Assembly (NCBI RefSeq): GCF_000010665.1
Contig: NC_012796.1
Location: 1,951,501 to 2,015,500 of the forward strand
Origin: Solidesulfovibrio magneticus RS-1
Lineage (GTDB): Bacteria; Desulfobacterota; Desulfovibrionia; Desulfovibrionales; Desulfovibrionaceae
DNA: 64,000 bases
Direction: 5' to 3'
The notes below the pieces were generated by a model that did no database searches, was not told where the DNA came from, and saw only the letters and a program-made list of their open reading frames with translations. This document shows positions 36,814 through 46,335 of this stretch, piece after piece. A program made the position numbers and the translations under genes. Numbering within the stretch: the stretch's first letter is position 1; each line of letters opens with the position of its first letter.

Positions 36814-37833
36814 TTACGCCATCTTCATGAAAAACGCCGGCCCGCCGTCGCTGCCGCCGGCCAGGCGGCGGCCGTCGGGGGACCAGACGAGGTTGGTCAC
36901 GCGGTGGCTTTCCAGGGCGAACAGCGGCGCGGCCCCTTGGCGGGAGGCGCTGCCGAGGAACACCACGCCGCCGTCGAAGCCGCCGGCCACCAGGGGCAGG
37001 GCGGGGTGGGCGGCTACGGCCCCGAGCATGCCGTGCTCGAAGATGCCAAATACCGTGGCCTCGCGGGTGGCCGGATCAACGTCCGCGCCCACGGGCCAGC
37101 CGACGAAGGCGCGTTCGCCGCCGGTCCACAGGGTGCCGCCATCGCTGGAAAAGGACAGGCAGCGCACCTTGGCCGGGTAGCCTTCCAGCAGGTAGCCGGC
37201 GGACTGGGCCAGATCGTAGACGCGCACGGACTTGTCCTGGGTGGCCAGGGCCATCTTGTCGTTGTCCGGGGAGAAGACCACGGTGAGGTTGGAGCCGGCC
37301 CCTTCCAGACGGTTGCCGGGCGTGCCGGGGCGCGGCGGGGCGTAGACGGTGACGCCGTCGTAGTGGCTGGCGGCCAGGGTGCGACCGTCGGGGCTGACGG
37401 CCAGGCCGGCCACGGCGCTTTGCAGTTCCGGCAGGGGAGCCGGGGCGAAGTCGGGGCCGGGGAAGAGCACCACCTGCTTGCCCACGGCCACGGCCAGCAC
37501 CCGGCCGTCGGGGCTGGCGGCGGCGTGTTCGACCCACTGGCCGGGGAAGGCGGCCAGTTCGCGGCAGCCGGTTTCCAGGGTGGTCAGGACGACCCGGCCG
37601 TCGTCGCCGCCGGTGAGAAAGCCATGGGGCGAGGCGGCCAGACACAGGGCCGCGCCGGTGTGGGGCGCGGCGAATTCAGTCTCGCCGGTCTCGGCCTCGA
37701 CCAGGGCAAGGCGGCCGTCGCCCAGGGCATAGGCAATGGTTTCGCCGTCCGGGGAAAAGGAGCAAGCGGCGACGTACGCGCCGAAATCGGCCCGCATGAG
37801 GCCTTTGAGTTCCGCGTCGGGAGTAAACGTCAT
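36814..37833 (-). CDS. WD40-type beta-propeller protein, translationally linked to a COG0523 GTPase
   Basis: A 339-aa cytosolic protein (no signal peptide) made of about seven WD40/YVTN-like blades. Repeated signatures include CSFSPDGETIAYAL, AAASPDGRVLAVAV, LAVSPDGRTLAAS, VVFSPDNDKMALAT, LSFSSDGGTLWTGG and LVWSPDGRRLAGGS. Propellers of this type are scaffolds for protein complexes; no enzyme motif is seen. It starts 4 bases after the stop of the metal-chaperone GTPase, so the two should be cotranslated. A link to metal insertion is inferred from position only. Hairpin copy 6 follows the stop. Confidence 0.85.
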   Translation of the reverse strand: MTFTPDAELKGLMRADFGAYVAACSFSPDGETIAYALGDGRLALVEAETGETEFAAPHTGAALCLAASPHGFLTGGDDGRVVLTTLETGCRELAAFPGQWVEHAAASPDGRVLAVAVGKQVVLFPGPDFAPAPLPELQSAVAGLAVSPDGRTLAASHYDGVTVYAPPRPGTPGNRLEGAGSNLTVVFSPDNDKMALATQDKSVRVYDLAQSAGYLLEGYPAKVRCLSFSSDGGTLWTGGERAFVGWPVGADVDPATREATVFGIFEHGMLGAVAAHPALPLVAGGFDGGVVFLGSASRQGAAPLFALESHRVTNLVWSPDGRRLAGGSDGGPAFFMKMA

Positions 37834-37837
37834 GGCC

Positions 37838-38845
37838 CTAGGCCTCCTTGGCCGCGCAACCGGCGAGGCCGTCTTCAAGGGATTTGCGGTCCAGGTCGCG
37901 GCCGATGAACACGGCCCGGCTCTGGCGGGTTTCGCCCTCGGCCCAGGGCGTGCCCCAGGCGGTTTCCAGATACATGTGCACGCCATGGAAGATAAAGCGC
38001 TGCTTGGCCCCGGCCACGGCCAGGATGCCCTTGGAGCGGTAGATGTCCTGGCCCTTGGAGGCAAGCAGCGTGCGCAGGAATTCGCCGAGCTTGTCCGGGT
38101 CCAGGGGGGCGTCCAGGGTGAAGCTTAGGGACTGGATGCCATGGTCGTGGACGTGACCGTGCTGATGGTCTTCCTCGGGCCGGTAGGGAGCCAGGCCGCC
38201 CGGGGCAGACCCGGCCGCCGGCTGGCCCAGGGGCAGGCGGCTCAAATCAAAGGCGTTGCGGTCAAGGAGCACGTCCATGGGCACCTGGCAGCGCGTGGTT
38301 TCCAGTACCTGGGCCGTGTCGTTGATCCGGGAGATGGCCTGGCGGATGTCGGCCAGCTCGGCCTCGGGCACGAGGTCGGTCTTGTTGAGCAGGATCAGGT
38401 CGCCATAGACGACCTGTTCCAGGGCCTGGCGATTTTCGGCGGCGTGGCGGCGAAAATGCAGGGCATCGACCACCGTGACCACGGAGTCGAGGCGGAAGGC
38501 GTCGCCGGTGTCCTCGTCCATGGAAAAGGTCTGGATGATGGCGGCGGGATCGGCCAGGCCGGTGGTCTCGACCAGCACGGCGTCGTAGGCTCCCCGGCGC
38601 TTGGCCAGGCCGGACAGCACGCGGATGAGGTCGCCGCGCACGGAACAGCAGATGCAGCCGTTGTTCATGAGGTAGATCTCCTCGTCGGAGGAGACCACCA
38701 AGTCGTTGTCGATGCCGATTTCGCCGAATTCGTTGACGATGACGGCGAATTTGCGGCCGTGGGCCTCGGTGAGGAGGCGATTTAACAGCGTGGTCTTGCC
38801 GGCCCCGAGAAAGCCGGTGAGCACGGTGACGGGTACGGATGCCAT
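37838..38845 (-). CDS. CobW/COG0523-family metallochaperone GTPase
   Basis: A 335-aa G3E GTPase of the group that delivers metal ions (often zinc) to client proteins. Walker A is GFLGAGKTT (residues 11-19), the metal motif is CxCC at Cys64-Cys66-Cys67 ([10 protein letters not shown]), the G3 region is VETTGLADP and the base-specificity motif is NKTD. A His-rich loop [10 protein letters not shown] (about residue 225) may hold extra metal. The C-terminal CobW_C domain (about 235-330) is complete. A hairpin and five T end one base before the ATG, so the start may be structurally masked. The WD40 gene follows 4 bases after its stop. Confidence 0.92.
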   Translation of the reverse strand: MASVPVTVLTGFLGAGKTTLLNRLLTEAHGRKFAVIVNEFGEIGIDNDLVVSSDEEIYLMNNGCICCSVRGDLIRVLSGLAKRRGAYDAVLVETTGLADPAAIIQTFSMDEDTGDAFRLDSVVTVVDALHFRRHAAENRQALEQVVYGDLILLNKTDLVPEAELADIRQAISRINDTAQVLETTRCQVPMDVLLDRNAFDLSRLPLGQPAAGSAPGGLAPYRPEEDHQHGHVHDHGIQSLSFTLDAPLDPDKLGEFLRTLLASKGQDIYRSKGILAVAGAKQRFIFHGVHMYLETAWGTPWAEGETRQSRAVFIGRDLDRKSLEDGLAGCAAKEA

Positions 38846-38846
38846 G

Positions 38847-38883
38847 AAAAACCCCCGGGGTTGGTCTACGGACCCCGGGGGGT
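38847..38883 (-). promoter_or_regulatory. Hairpin plus T5 ending at the GTPase start codon
   Basis: On the minus strand ACCCCCCGGGG pairs with CCCCGGGGGT around a 12-base loop, followed by TTTTT, one C and the ATG. It looks like an attenuator or a structure hiding the only possible ribosome site (GGGGG). Regulation by read-through or unfolding is inferred. Confidence 0.55.
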
Positions 38884-39072
38884 ATCACCAAATCGGCCGA
38901 AGGGCCAGTCGTCGGGAAGGGCCGGGAAGGTGTGTCTCGCCCCTTTGGGGACAGGGCATTGGGATCGTGCTGCCTGACGCCGTTCGACTGTGTCTCGGGG
39001 GAGGCGCAGCCGGCCCGGGGTCATGTCCCGAAGCGCTCAGCGCCTCCCGGGACCGGCCTAGTACGGCCGGGG

Positions 39073-39282
39073 TTACTGGAGCCGGCCATAGGCCAGTTCG
39101 AATTCGACCAGTTCTCGACCGCGCTCCACGGCGCGGGTTTCGGTGTTGCCGGCCACGCCGAGGTGATGGAGCAGATGTCCCTGGCCGTCGCGGATGTCGG
39201 CGGCGAAGGAGGCGCAGTAGTCGCCGCGCGGGGTCAGGTCGATGGAGAAACCCTTGTAGTCGCTATGCAGGGAGGTGTTCAT
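39073..39282 (-). CDS. Small protein of unknown function behind a Fur box
   Basis: A 69-aa cytosolic protein (MNTSLHSDYKGFSIDLTP...) I do not recognise. It has one Cys (DYCASF), three His around GHLLHHLG and an acidic/amphipathic C-terminus ending ELAYGRLQ. No signal peptide or TM helix. A very strong ribosome site, AAAGGAGGAAGG, lies before the ATG. A 19-bp Fur-box-like palindrome overlaps the likely -10 region just upstream, so the gene is probably induced by iron limitation. It is a single-gene unit as far as can be seen. Confidence 0.75.
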   Translation of the reverse strand: MNTSLHSDYKGFSIDLTPRGDYCASFAADIRDGQGHLLHHLGVAGNTETRAVERGRELVEFELAYGRLQ

Positions 39283-39298
39283 GGCCTTCCTCCTTTTT

Positions 39299-39317
39299 GA
39301 TAAGAATAGTCATTATC
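39299..39317. promoter_or_regulatory. Fur-box-like operator
   Basis: GATAAGAATAGTCATTATC matches the classical 19-bp Fur box at 16 positions by my count. It lies 17-35 bases upstream of the small-gene ATG and covers the TATTCT of a TTGCCA-N16-TATTCT promoter read on the minus strand, so a bound repressor would block transcription. Confidence 0.65.
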
Positions 39318-39330
39318 TTTTAATTGGCAA
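39303..39330 (-). promoter_or_regulatory. Promoter of the 69-aa gene
   Basis: TTGCCA (39325-39330) and TATTCT (39303-39308) are 16 bases apart on the minus strand, overlapped by the Fur box. Confidence 0.5.
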
Positions 39331-39364
39331 GTAGGAGAACGACGGCAGTAATGCCGAAAATGGC

Positions 39365-39400
39365 AAAAAGAACGCCGCCCCGTGGAGAGACGGAGCGGCG
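39365..39400 (-). terminator. Intrinsic terminator after the 82-aa gene
   Basis: On the minus strand CGCCGCTCCG pairs with CGGGGCGGCG (one T-G pair, loop TCTCTCCA), followed by TTCTTTTTG. It isolates the 69-aa gene from the upstream 82-aa gene. Confidence 0.78.
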
Positions 39401-39492
39401 CATGGTCCGCGTCGGGAGAGGGGGGGCCGGCGCGGGCCAAATATCAGCCGGATTTTGCCCTCATGTGCAAAACCCCTCTCCGGAGCGTCGGG

Positions 39493-39741
39493 TTAGTCTT
39501 CAACTTTGCCGATGGTGGTGACGCAGCAGATTTTGTCCCAGGAGTAGTAGGTGTTGCAGGTTTCCTCGCCCTGTTTGACGGTGACGCGCACGAACTCGTC
39601 GCCGAGAAAGAGCGTGGCGGCTTCGTGGATTTTTCCTTCGTTGATCTGGATTTTCACGCCTTTACGGAGTTTTCGGGAGAGCGTCCCGTGGACTGGCGAG
39701 GAGGCGTACTCGAAAACTTTTTCGAGGGTTTGCTTCTGCAT
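39493..39741 (-). CDS. Small protein of unknown function (82 aa)
   Basis: An 82-aa cytosolic protein (MQKQTLEKVFEYASSPVHGT...) not recognised. Residues 1-30 look helical and basic (SRKLRKGVK); the rest is strand-rich (AATLFLGDEFVRVTVKQGEE) and ends with TYYSWDKICCVTTIGKVED, holding three of its Cys/aromatic residues. No signal peptide or TM helix. AAAAGGAG lies 8 bases before the ATG. A terminator follows, so it is monocistronic. It could be a small regulator or metal protein, but nothing in the sequence decides this. Confidence 0.7.
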   Translation of the reverse strand: MQKQTLEKVFEYASSPVHGTLSRKLRKGVKIQINEGKIHEAATLFLGDEFVRVTVKQGEETCNTYYSWDKICCVTTIGKVED

Positions 39742-40311
39742 GATTTTTAGCTCCTTTTGACAAATTTCGAGAAATCTCTGTTCGGTTACCCCTTAACCCT
39801 TCTGGGGTAAAAATCAATGTCAAAATGACTGAGGCCAGGGGCAACCCGTGACTGTGAAAAAATACCATTATATGATGGCTTTGGTGTCGACTTCTCAAAT
39901 AGGGTGCGATGTTGTGTCCGGCGCGAAGGCTTAGTCAGATGTTGGCAGGAAATTGTGACATTAATGACGATGCCAGTTTCGCCGTCAAATGACGTCAGAA
40001 AGCGCCAGGAAGGACCCAGGGCGGGAAAGCCGACGGAAAGCGCGGTTGGCGACAACCGACCGCCGGAATGCCGTCAAGGGGTCTGCTTGGTACGGGGCGA
40101 GCCTGGGGAGTGAGGCCGGCCGGATGGGGTGTTCGCCGGCGGCAAAGGCGTTCACCCGTCCCGCCGGGAAGGCGGGACGGGTGGTGGGAGGCGGCGGGCA
40201 ACGCCAGCAGGGACGCCGGCCCAGGGGCGGCCGGAGCCGTCACGGCTCGTCGGCGAATCGCCTTGGCGTATGGTCCTCGAAGCGGCGGGCGCGGCTTGGC
40301 CGCACGCGGCG
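39742..40311. other. 570-bp intergenic region with one strong hairpin
   Basis: It carries the upstream region of the 82-aa gene (a perfect TATAAT reads on the minus strand at 39867-39872, but no -35 fits) and the 3' side of the universal stress gene. CACCCGTCCCGCC and GGCGGGACGGGTG form a perfect 13-bp stem at 40153-40183 without a T-run. No gene is recognised. Confidence 0.6.
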
Positions 40312-40764
40312 CTAGGAGGCCTTGTCTTCCGGGCGCATGGACAGCACCGGGGCCTTGGCGGTCTTGATGACCTTTTCGGCGACGGAACCGAACAGGATCT
40401 TGTCGATGCCCTTGCGGCCGTGGGTGCCCAACACAATAAGGTCCGCGCCCACTTCCTCGGCGGCGCTGACGATTTCCTCGGCGGCGTAGCCGGACACGAC
40501 CCGGCCTTCCACGGGCACGCCCTTAAAAAACTCCTGCACAAAGGAATCCATGGTCTCGGACGCGCCGCTGACGATGCCGGAGACGAAATCGTCGATGTAG
40601 CTGGCCTGGACGTGGAACTCCACATACTGGGTCAGCGACGGGGCCACGTACAGGGCCACGACCTTGGCTCCCAGGGCCTCGGCCAGGGTCTTGGCGTAGG
40701 CGGCGACCTTGGGGCTGACTTCGGAAAAATCCAGGGCGCACAGAATGGTCTTGATGGCAACCAT
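40312..40764 (-). CDS. Universal stress protein (UspA family)
   Basis: A 150-aa single-domain Usp protein. The ATP-binding G-x2-G-x9-G(S) motif is present as GTHGRKGIDKILFGS, with LCALDFSEVS at the N-terminus, so it is of the nucleotide-binding type. The ATG at 40764 (MVAIKTILCALDF) fits the family start; an upstream TTG/ATG extension has no support. It stands alone between an acyltransferase gene and the intergenic region. Stress induction is assumed from the family. Confidence 0.92.
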   Translation of the reverse strand: MVAIKTILCALDFSEVSPKVAAYAKTLAEALGAKVVALYVAPSLTQYVEFHVQASYIDDFVSGIVSGASETMDSFVQEFFKGVPVEGRVVSGYAAEEIVSAAEEVGADLIVLGTHGRKGIDKILFGSVAEKVIKTAKAPVLSMRPEDKAS

Positions 40765-40922
40765 GGCGGTTCCTCGCGTGTTTGGGGTTTGGCTTGGGGA
40801 CAAGCTACCACGGCGCGAAAAAATGTAAAAGGCCGCACGGGCTGGAAAAGTGCAGGAAAGAGCTCCGACGTCGGCGGGCAGGCGGCAACTGGCCGGATGC
40901 GGCGGGCGCCTGTAGGGGGATT

Positions 40923-41993
40923 TTAGCGGCTGGCCAGCACCCGGCGCTGGCGGATGCGCTCAATGGGATCGGCCACAAGCTTATTGAGCGCCAGGCTCGC
41001 CGCTACGGTGACGATCAGGGCGATGACCGGCAGATGGGTCCGGCCGCAGGCGTATTCCACGGCCATGATGACCGTCCAGTGGGTGATGTAGATGGGATAG
41101 GACAGCTCGCCCACGGCCCGGTCCAGGGGCAGGCGCTTGGTCAGCCGGAAGAGCAGGGGGACGGACAGGACGGTGGCCGTGTAGAGATAGAATTCCTTGA
41201 CGTAAAAGCCGGGCAGGAACTGATAGCCCAGGATGGAGGCGAGGTAGAGGCCAAAGACCGTCCACAGGGCCGGCTGGGGAAAGACCACGGGTTTGAGCGC
41301 AACGTAGAGCCGGTAGGACAGGATGCCCAGGAGAAAAAAGCCGCATTCCACCGGAAAAAAGCGCTGTTTCCAAGGATCAAACGGCAGGTCGGCCAGGTAG
41401 ACCAGGGCGCGCAGGCCGAAGCTCAGACCGGCCAGGGCCAGCAGCGTGCCGGTTCCCCGGCGCACGAGCCAGGGAGCAAAGGCATAAAAGACGAGTTCCA
41501 GGGACACGGTCCAGGCCTGGGGGATGAGCAGGAAAAACCAGGCCGGGGTCGGGCGGTAGAGGGCGTCGGCGGAAAACGAGAGCGTGCCGGCGTCGGTGAT
41601 GTGGCTGAAAAAGAGGATGTCCTGGCCGAAGATGGTGAGGTTGGCGGCGGCCAAGAGCGCGGCCACGGCCGGGTCGAGCTTGTGCAGCCAGGTCTGCCAC
41701 GGCCCCAGGAGCAAGGCGGTGTGCAGGCCGAACTTGAAGACCAGCGACACCCCAAGCGAGAGCAGGAGCACGGCCCAGTAGAGCGGAAACAGGCGCAGGA
41801 AGCGGTTGGAATAGAAAAGGCGCGTCTGGCCCGGCCCGTTGTATTTCTCGGTCAGGATGAGCGCCATATAGAAGCCCGAGATGATGAAAAAGACCTTGAT
41901 GGCCATGTAGGCGTCGGTCATGACCAGACCGTAAAGGGGGCCGGTGTGGTTGATGACCACGGCGGCGGCCAGGAGAAAGCGGACCAGACCCAT
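40923..41993 (-). CDS. Acyltransferase family 3 membrane protein (OafA/YrhL-type), first
   Basis: A 356-aa integral membrane protein with about ten TM helices. The N-terminal VVINHTGPLYG supplies the conserved His near the end of TM1, and the FYSNRFLRLFPLYW block (Arg pair) marks the acyltransferase_3 family, which O-acetylates surface glycans or lipids from the cytosolic acyl donor. The C-terminus has LSYPIYITHW, typical of the family. The ATG at 41993 matches the family start; a TTG at 42047 would add a basic 18-residue leader. Substrate unknown. It follows cimA on the map but with hairpin copy 7 lying upstream. Confidence 0.87.
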   Translation of the reverse strand: MGLVRFLLAAAVVINHTGPLYGLVMTDAYMAIKVFFIISGFYMALILTEKYNGPGQTRLFYSNRFLRLFPLYWAVLLLSLGVSLVFKFGLHTALLLGPWQTWLHKLDPAVAALLAAANLTIFGQDILFFSHITDAGTLSFSADALYRPTPAWFFLLIPQAWTVSLELVFYAFAPWLVRRGTGTLLALAGLSFGLRALVYLADLPFDPWKQRFFPVECGFFLLGILSYRLYVALKPVVFPQPALWTVFGLYLASILGYQFLPGFYVKEFYLYTATVLSVPLLFRLTKRLPLDRAVGELSYPIYITHWTVIMAVEYACGRTHLPVIALIVTVAASLALNKLVADPIERIRQRRVLASR

Positions 41994-42137
41994 GAAACGG
42001 CGTCGCCTCTTTGTATTCGCGCTGCCGGCGGCAGGCTGACGTTCCAAAAAATGGCCCGCCTCTCACCGAAGCGGGCCGGTATCATAGCAAACTATCGCCT
42101 ATCGTCATCTCCCCCGGCGGATCACCTCACCCCAATT

Positions 42138-42180
42138 GGGGTTTCCAAAGGGGCTCAGCCCCTTTGGCCGCCGGAGGCAT
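42138..42180 (-). repeat. Dispersed intergenic hairpin element, copy 7 (divergent)
   Basis: Minus-strand order is ATGCCTCCGGCGGC then CAAAGGGGC-TGA-GCCCCTTTG. The loop side differs in sequence from other copies but the stem is compensated, which argues for selection on structure. It begins ~50 bases after the cimA stop. Confidence 0.75.
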
Positions 42181-42229
42181 TCTTCCTTCTCGTCTCTCAC
42201 CGCAGCAATTGTCTGTTTTTATGTTGGCC

Positions 42230-43855
<1,626 letters not shown>

Positions 43856-44085
43856 GGTGTCGCTCGTGGGTGTCCGGGCGCGCTTTGGGGCGCGCCCGGG
43901 CGGTGCGTGCCGGCCGGGCGAACGCGGGATGCGTTTGGGCCGGCCCTGGTCGCGAAACGCAGGATTGTTTCGCGGGGGAACCTGCCTTGCCGCGTTTTCG
44001 GAAGAGGTGTCAGGCTCTTCGCGGAAAACGCGGCAATGCCGGCGTTCCGTCCTGGTCAGCGTCGTCGGGGCTGACCGGGCGGGCG

Positions 44086-45318
44086 CTAGCAGGCCGGGGT
44101 GGGAGCCTGGGATAGCCCGAAGGCGTCGTGCAGGGTCCGAACGGCCAGTTCGAGGTACTTTTCCTCGATGAGGCAGGTAATCTTAATTTCGGAGGTGGCG
44201 ATCATGAGGATGTTGATGTTCTCCTTTTTCAGGATCGTGAACATCATGGAGGCGACCCCGGAGTGGCTGCGCATGCCCACGCCAATGACCGAGACCTTGC
44301 AGACGTTGGTGTCGTGCTGGATCTCGGCCGCGCCGATCTCGGGCTTGAGCTTTTCGAGAATGGCCAGGGTCTTGTCGAGGTTGCCCCGGGAGATGGTGAA
44401 GGTCATGTCTGTGCGGCCTTCGCGTCCGGTGTTCTGGATGATCATGTCGACCAGGATGCCGGCTTCGGCGATGGGGGCGAAGATGGCGGCGGCGACGCCC
44501 GGGCGGTCCATGACGTTGCGCACCGTGATGCGGCACTGGTCCTTGTCGTAGGCGATGCCCGAAACCAGGACGTCTTCCATTTCCGTATCCTCCAAAGTGA
44601 CCAGGGTGCCGGGATCGTCGGTGAACGTCGAGCGGACGCGGACCGGCACGTTGAATTTCTTGGCGAACTCCACCGAACGGATTTGCAGGACCTTGGCCCC
44701 CATGCTGGAGAATTCCAGCATCTCGTCATAGGAGATGCGGTCGAGCTTGCGGGCGTTGCTGCACAGGTTGGGGTCGGTGGTGTAGACGCCGTTGACGTCG
44801 GTGTAGATCTCGCAGACCTCGGCCTCCAGGGCGGCGGCCAGAGCCACGCCCGTGGTGTCCGAGCCACCACGGCCGAGCGTCGTCAGACGGCCCAGGCAGT
44901 CCACGCCCTGGAAGCCGGCCACCACCAGCACGTCGTAATCCTCCAGCAGGCCGCGCAGACGCTGGGTGTCGATGTCCATGATGCGGGCGCGGCAGAAATT
45001 GGAATTGGTGGTGATGGGAATCTGGAACCCGAGCAGCGACCGGGCGCGCAGTCCGGCGTCCTTGCACAACATGGCGAATAGCGCCACGGACGCCTGTTCG
45101 CCGGTGGTGACCAGCACGTCGAGTTCGGCCGGATCGGGATTGGGGGAAAATTCCTTGGCCATGTCGAGGAGCCGGTTGGTCTCGCCGGACATGGCCGAGA
45201 GGGCCACGACGACCTTGAAGCCCTCTTGATGGGCCTTCTGGATGCGGGCCAGGACCAGGCGCATGCGCTCCAGGCCCTTGACCGACGTGCCGCCGTATTT
45301 TTGCACCATAATCCGCAT
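44086..45318 (-). CDS. lysC: Aspartate kinase
   Basis: A 410-aa enzyme that phosphorylates aspartate, the entry to lysine, threonine and methionine synthesis. The kinase domain has VQKYGGTSVKG, GFQGVDCLGRLTTLGRGGSD and YTDVNGVYTTDP. Two C-terminal ACT domains (about 265-405) provide feedback regulation. GGAGG lies before the ATG at 45318. It follows tsaE by 43 bases and precedes cimA, so branched-chain/aspartate-family synthesis is grouped here. No lysine riboswitch is visible. Confidence 0.96.
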   Translation of the reverse strand: MRIMVQKYGGTSVKGLERMRLVLARIQKAHQEGFKVVVALSAMSGETNRLLDMAKEFSPNPDPAELDVLVTTGEQASVALFAMLCKDAGLRARSLLGFQIPITTNSNFCRARIMDIDTQRLRGLLEDYDVLVVAGFQGVDCLGRLTTLGRGGSDTTGVALAAALEAEVCEIYTDVNGVYTTDPNLCSNARKLDRISYDEMLEFSSMGAKVLQIRSVEFAKKFNVPVRVRSTFTDDPGTLVTLEDTEMEDVLVSGIAYDKDQCRITVRNVMDRPGVAAAIFAPIAEAGILVDMIIQNTGREGRTDMTFTISRGNLDKTLAILEKLKPEIGAAEIQHDTNVCKVSVIGVGMRSHSGVASMMFTILKKENINILMIATSEIKITCLIEEKYLELAVRTLHDAFGLSQAPTPAC

Positions 45319-45361
45319 GGAAGCCTCCGATGATTCGGGAAAAGCGTCCTTGCCCGGCCTG

Positions 45362-45871
45362 CTAGCGGTCAAGCAGGTTCGGACAGGCCGCGATCAAGGC
45401 GGTCAGGGCCGCCGCGCCCCGCCGCCCGTGGGCAGTCAATTCGCACAGCCTCCCCGAGGGGACCGGCAGCCAGTCGCATTCCAGGCGATCCGGCGGCGCA
45501 AGCGCCCGGGACAGATGCTGCGCCCATTCCACGACCGCCACGGCCTGGTTTTCCAAAGCCGCTTCCAGGTGCTCCTCCACGCAGGGATCGCCGCCGGGAA
45601 TCCGGTAGAGATCGACGTGGAACACCTCGGGCCGGGTCGGGTAGACATTGACGATATTGAAACTTGGACTGGCCACCTCGGCCTCGTCGCCGCCGGGCAA
45701 CGCCCCGGCCAGTCCCCGGACGAGGGTGGTTTTGCCTGATCCGAGGTCGCCGCGCAAGAGCAGGGCGGCCCGGGTGGCCGGGTTGGCCAGGATTTCGGCC
45801 AAAATACGGCCGAGTTCCAGTGTGGCCGCCTCGTCCGGCAGCCGCAGGCGCGCTGGTTGGCTGGGGTCCAT
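45362..45871 (-). CDS. tsaE: tRNA threonylcarbamoyladenosine biosynthesis ATPase TsaE
   Basis: A 169-aa P-loop ATPase required with TsaB/TsaD for the t6A37 modification of ANN-decoding tRNAs. Walker A is LRGDLGSGKTTLVRGL (about residues 39-54), followed by ASPSFNIVNVYP and FHVDLYRI, family hallmarks. The last ~60 residues are divergent and slightly longer than usual. It lies 8 bases after the CBS-domain gene and 43 before lysC in the same direction. tsaB and tsaD are not in the window. Confidence 0.94.
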   Translation of the reverse strand: MDPSQPARLRLPDEAATLELGRILAEILANPATRAALLLRGDLGSGKTTLVRGLAGALPGGDEAEVASPSFNIVNVYPTRPEVFHVDLYRIPGGDPCVEEHLEAALENQAVAVVEWAQHLSRALAPPDRLECDWLPVPSGRLCELTAHGRRGAAALTALIAACPNLLDR

Positions 45872-45879
45872 GTCCCGGG

Positions 45880-46332
45880 CTACTTTTTGAGCAGCGTGCC
45901 CAGGATGTCGCGCATGCCGATGATGCCGACGATGGCGTCGCCGGAGACGACCGGAATGGTGTGGTAGCCCTTTTCGGTCATGAGCGTGGCCACTTCGTCG
46001 ATAAGCGTTTCCGGGGTCACGGTGACCGGTTTGGCGGTCATGGCGTGAAACGCGGTCAGGGCCGACATCTTTTCCACTTCCCGGTCCAGGTCCTTCATGG
46101 AACCCAGGGGAATGAAACCGTCGAGCAGGGAGAACACCGAGGGCAGGGACAGCTTTTTTTGCTGGGCCACCAGATCGGCCTGGCAGAGAATGCCGGTCAG
46201 TTTGCCGGCGGCGTTGACCACGGGCACGCCGTTGTAGCCCTTTTCAAAAAGCAGCGTGGCGGCGGCGGTGATGTCCGTGTCTTCGTTGATGGTGACGACG
46301 TTTGCGGTCATCACGTCCTTGGCTGTGAGCAT
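45880..46332 (-). CDS. CBS-domain pair protein
   Basis: A 150-aa protein made of two CBS domains (about 5-60 and 92-148), the adenine-nucleotide-sensing Bateman module. CBS1 has VMTANVVTINEDTDITAAA and GVPVVNAAGKLTGIL; CBS2 has MTAKPVTVTPETLID and IPVVSGDAIVGII. No ACT or enzymatic domain is attached. It lies 3 bases after nnr and 8 bases before tsaE, so it is part of the operon and may sense energy state for a partner protein. Which partner is unknown. Confidence 0.9.
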   Translation of the reverse strand: MLTAKDVMTANVVTINEDTDITAAATLLFEKGYNGVPVVNAAGKLTGILCQADLVAQQKKLSLPSVFSLLDGFIPLGSMKDLDREVEKMSALTAFHAMTAKPVTVTPETLIDEVATLMTEKGYHTIPVVSGDAIVGIIGMRDILGTLLKK

Positions 46333-46335
46333 CCG

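Noticed and set aside
39867-39872. Perfect TATAAT upstream of the 82-aa gene
   Set aside because: No -35 at acceptable spacing was found, so no promoter is called.
40153-40183. 13-bp perfect hairpin considered as terminator of the UspA gene
   Set aside because: No T-run follows on either strand and it lies 130 bases beyond the stop; kept only as a note in the gap entry.
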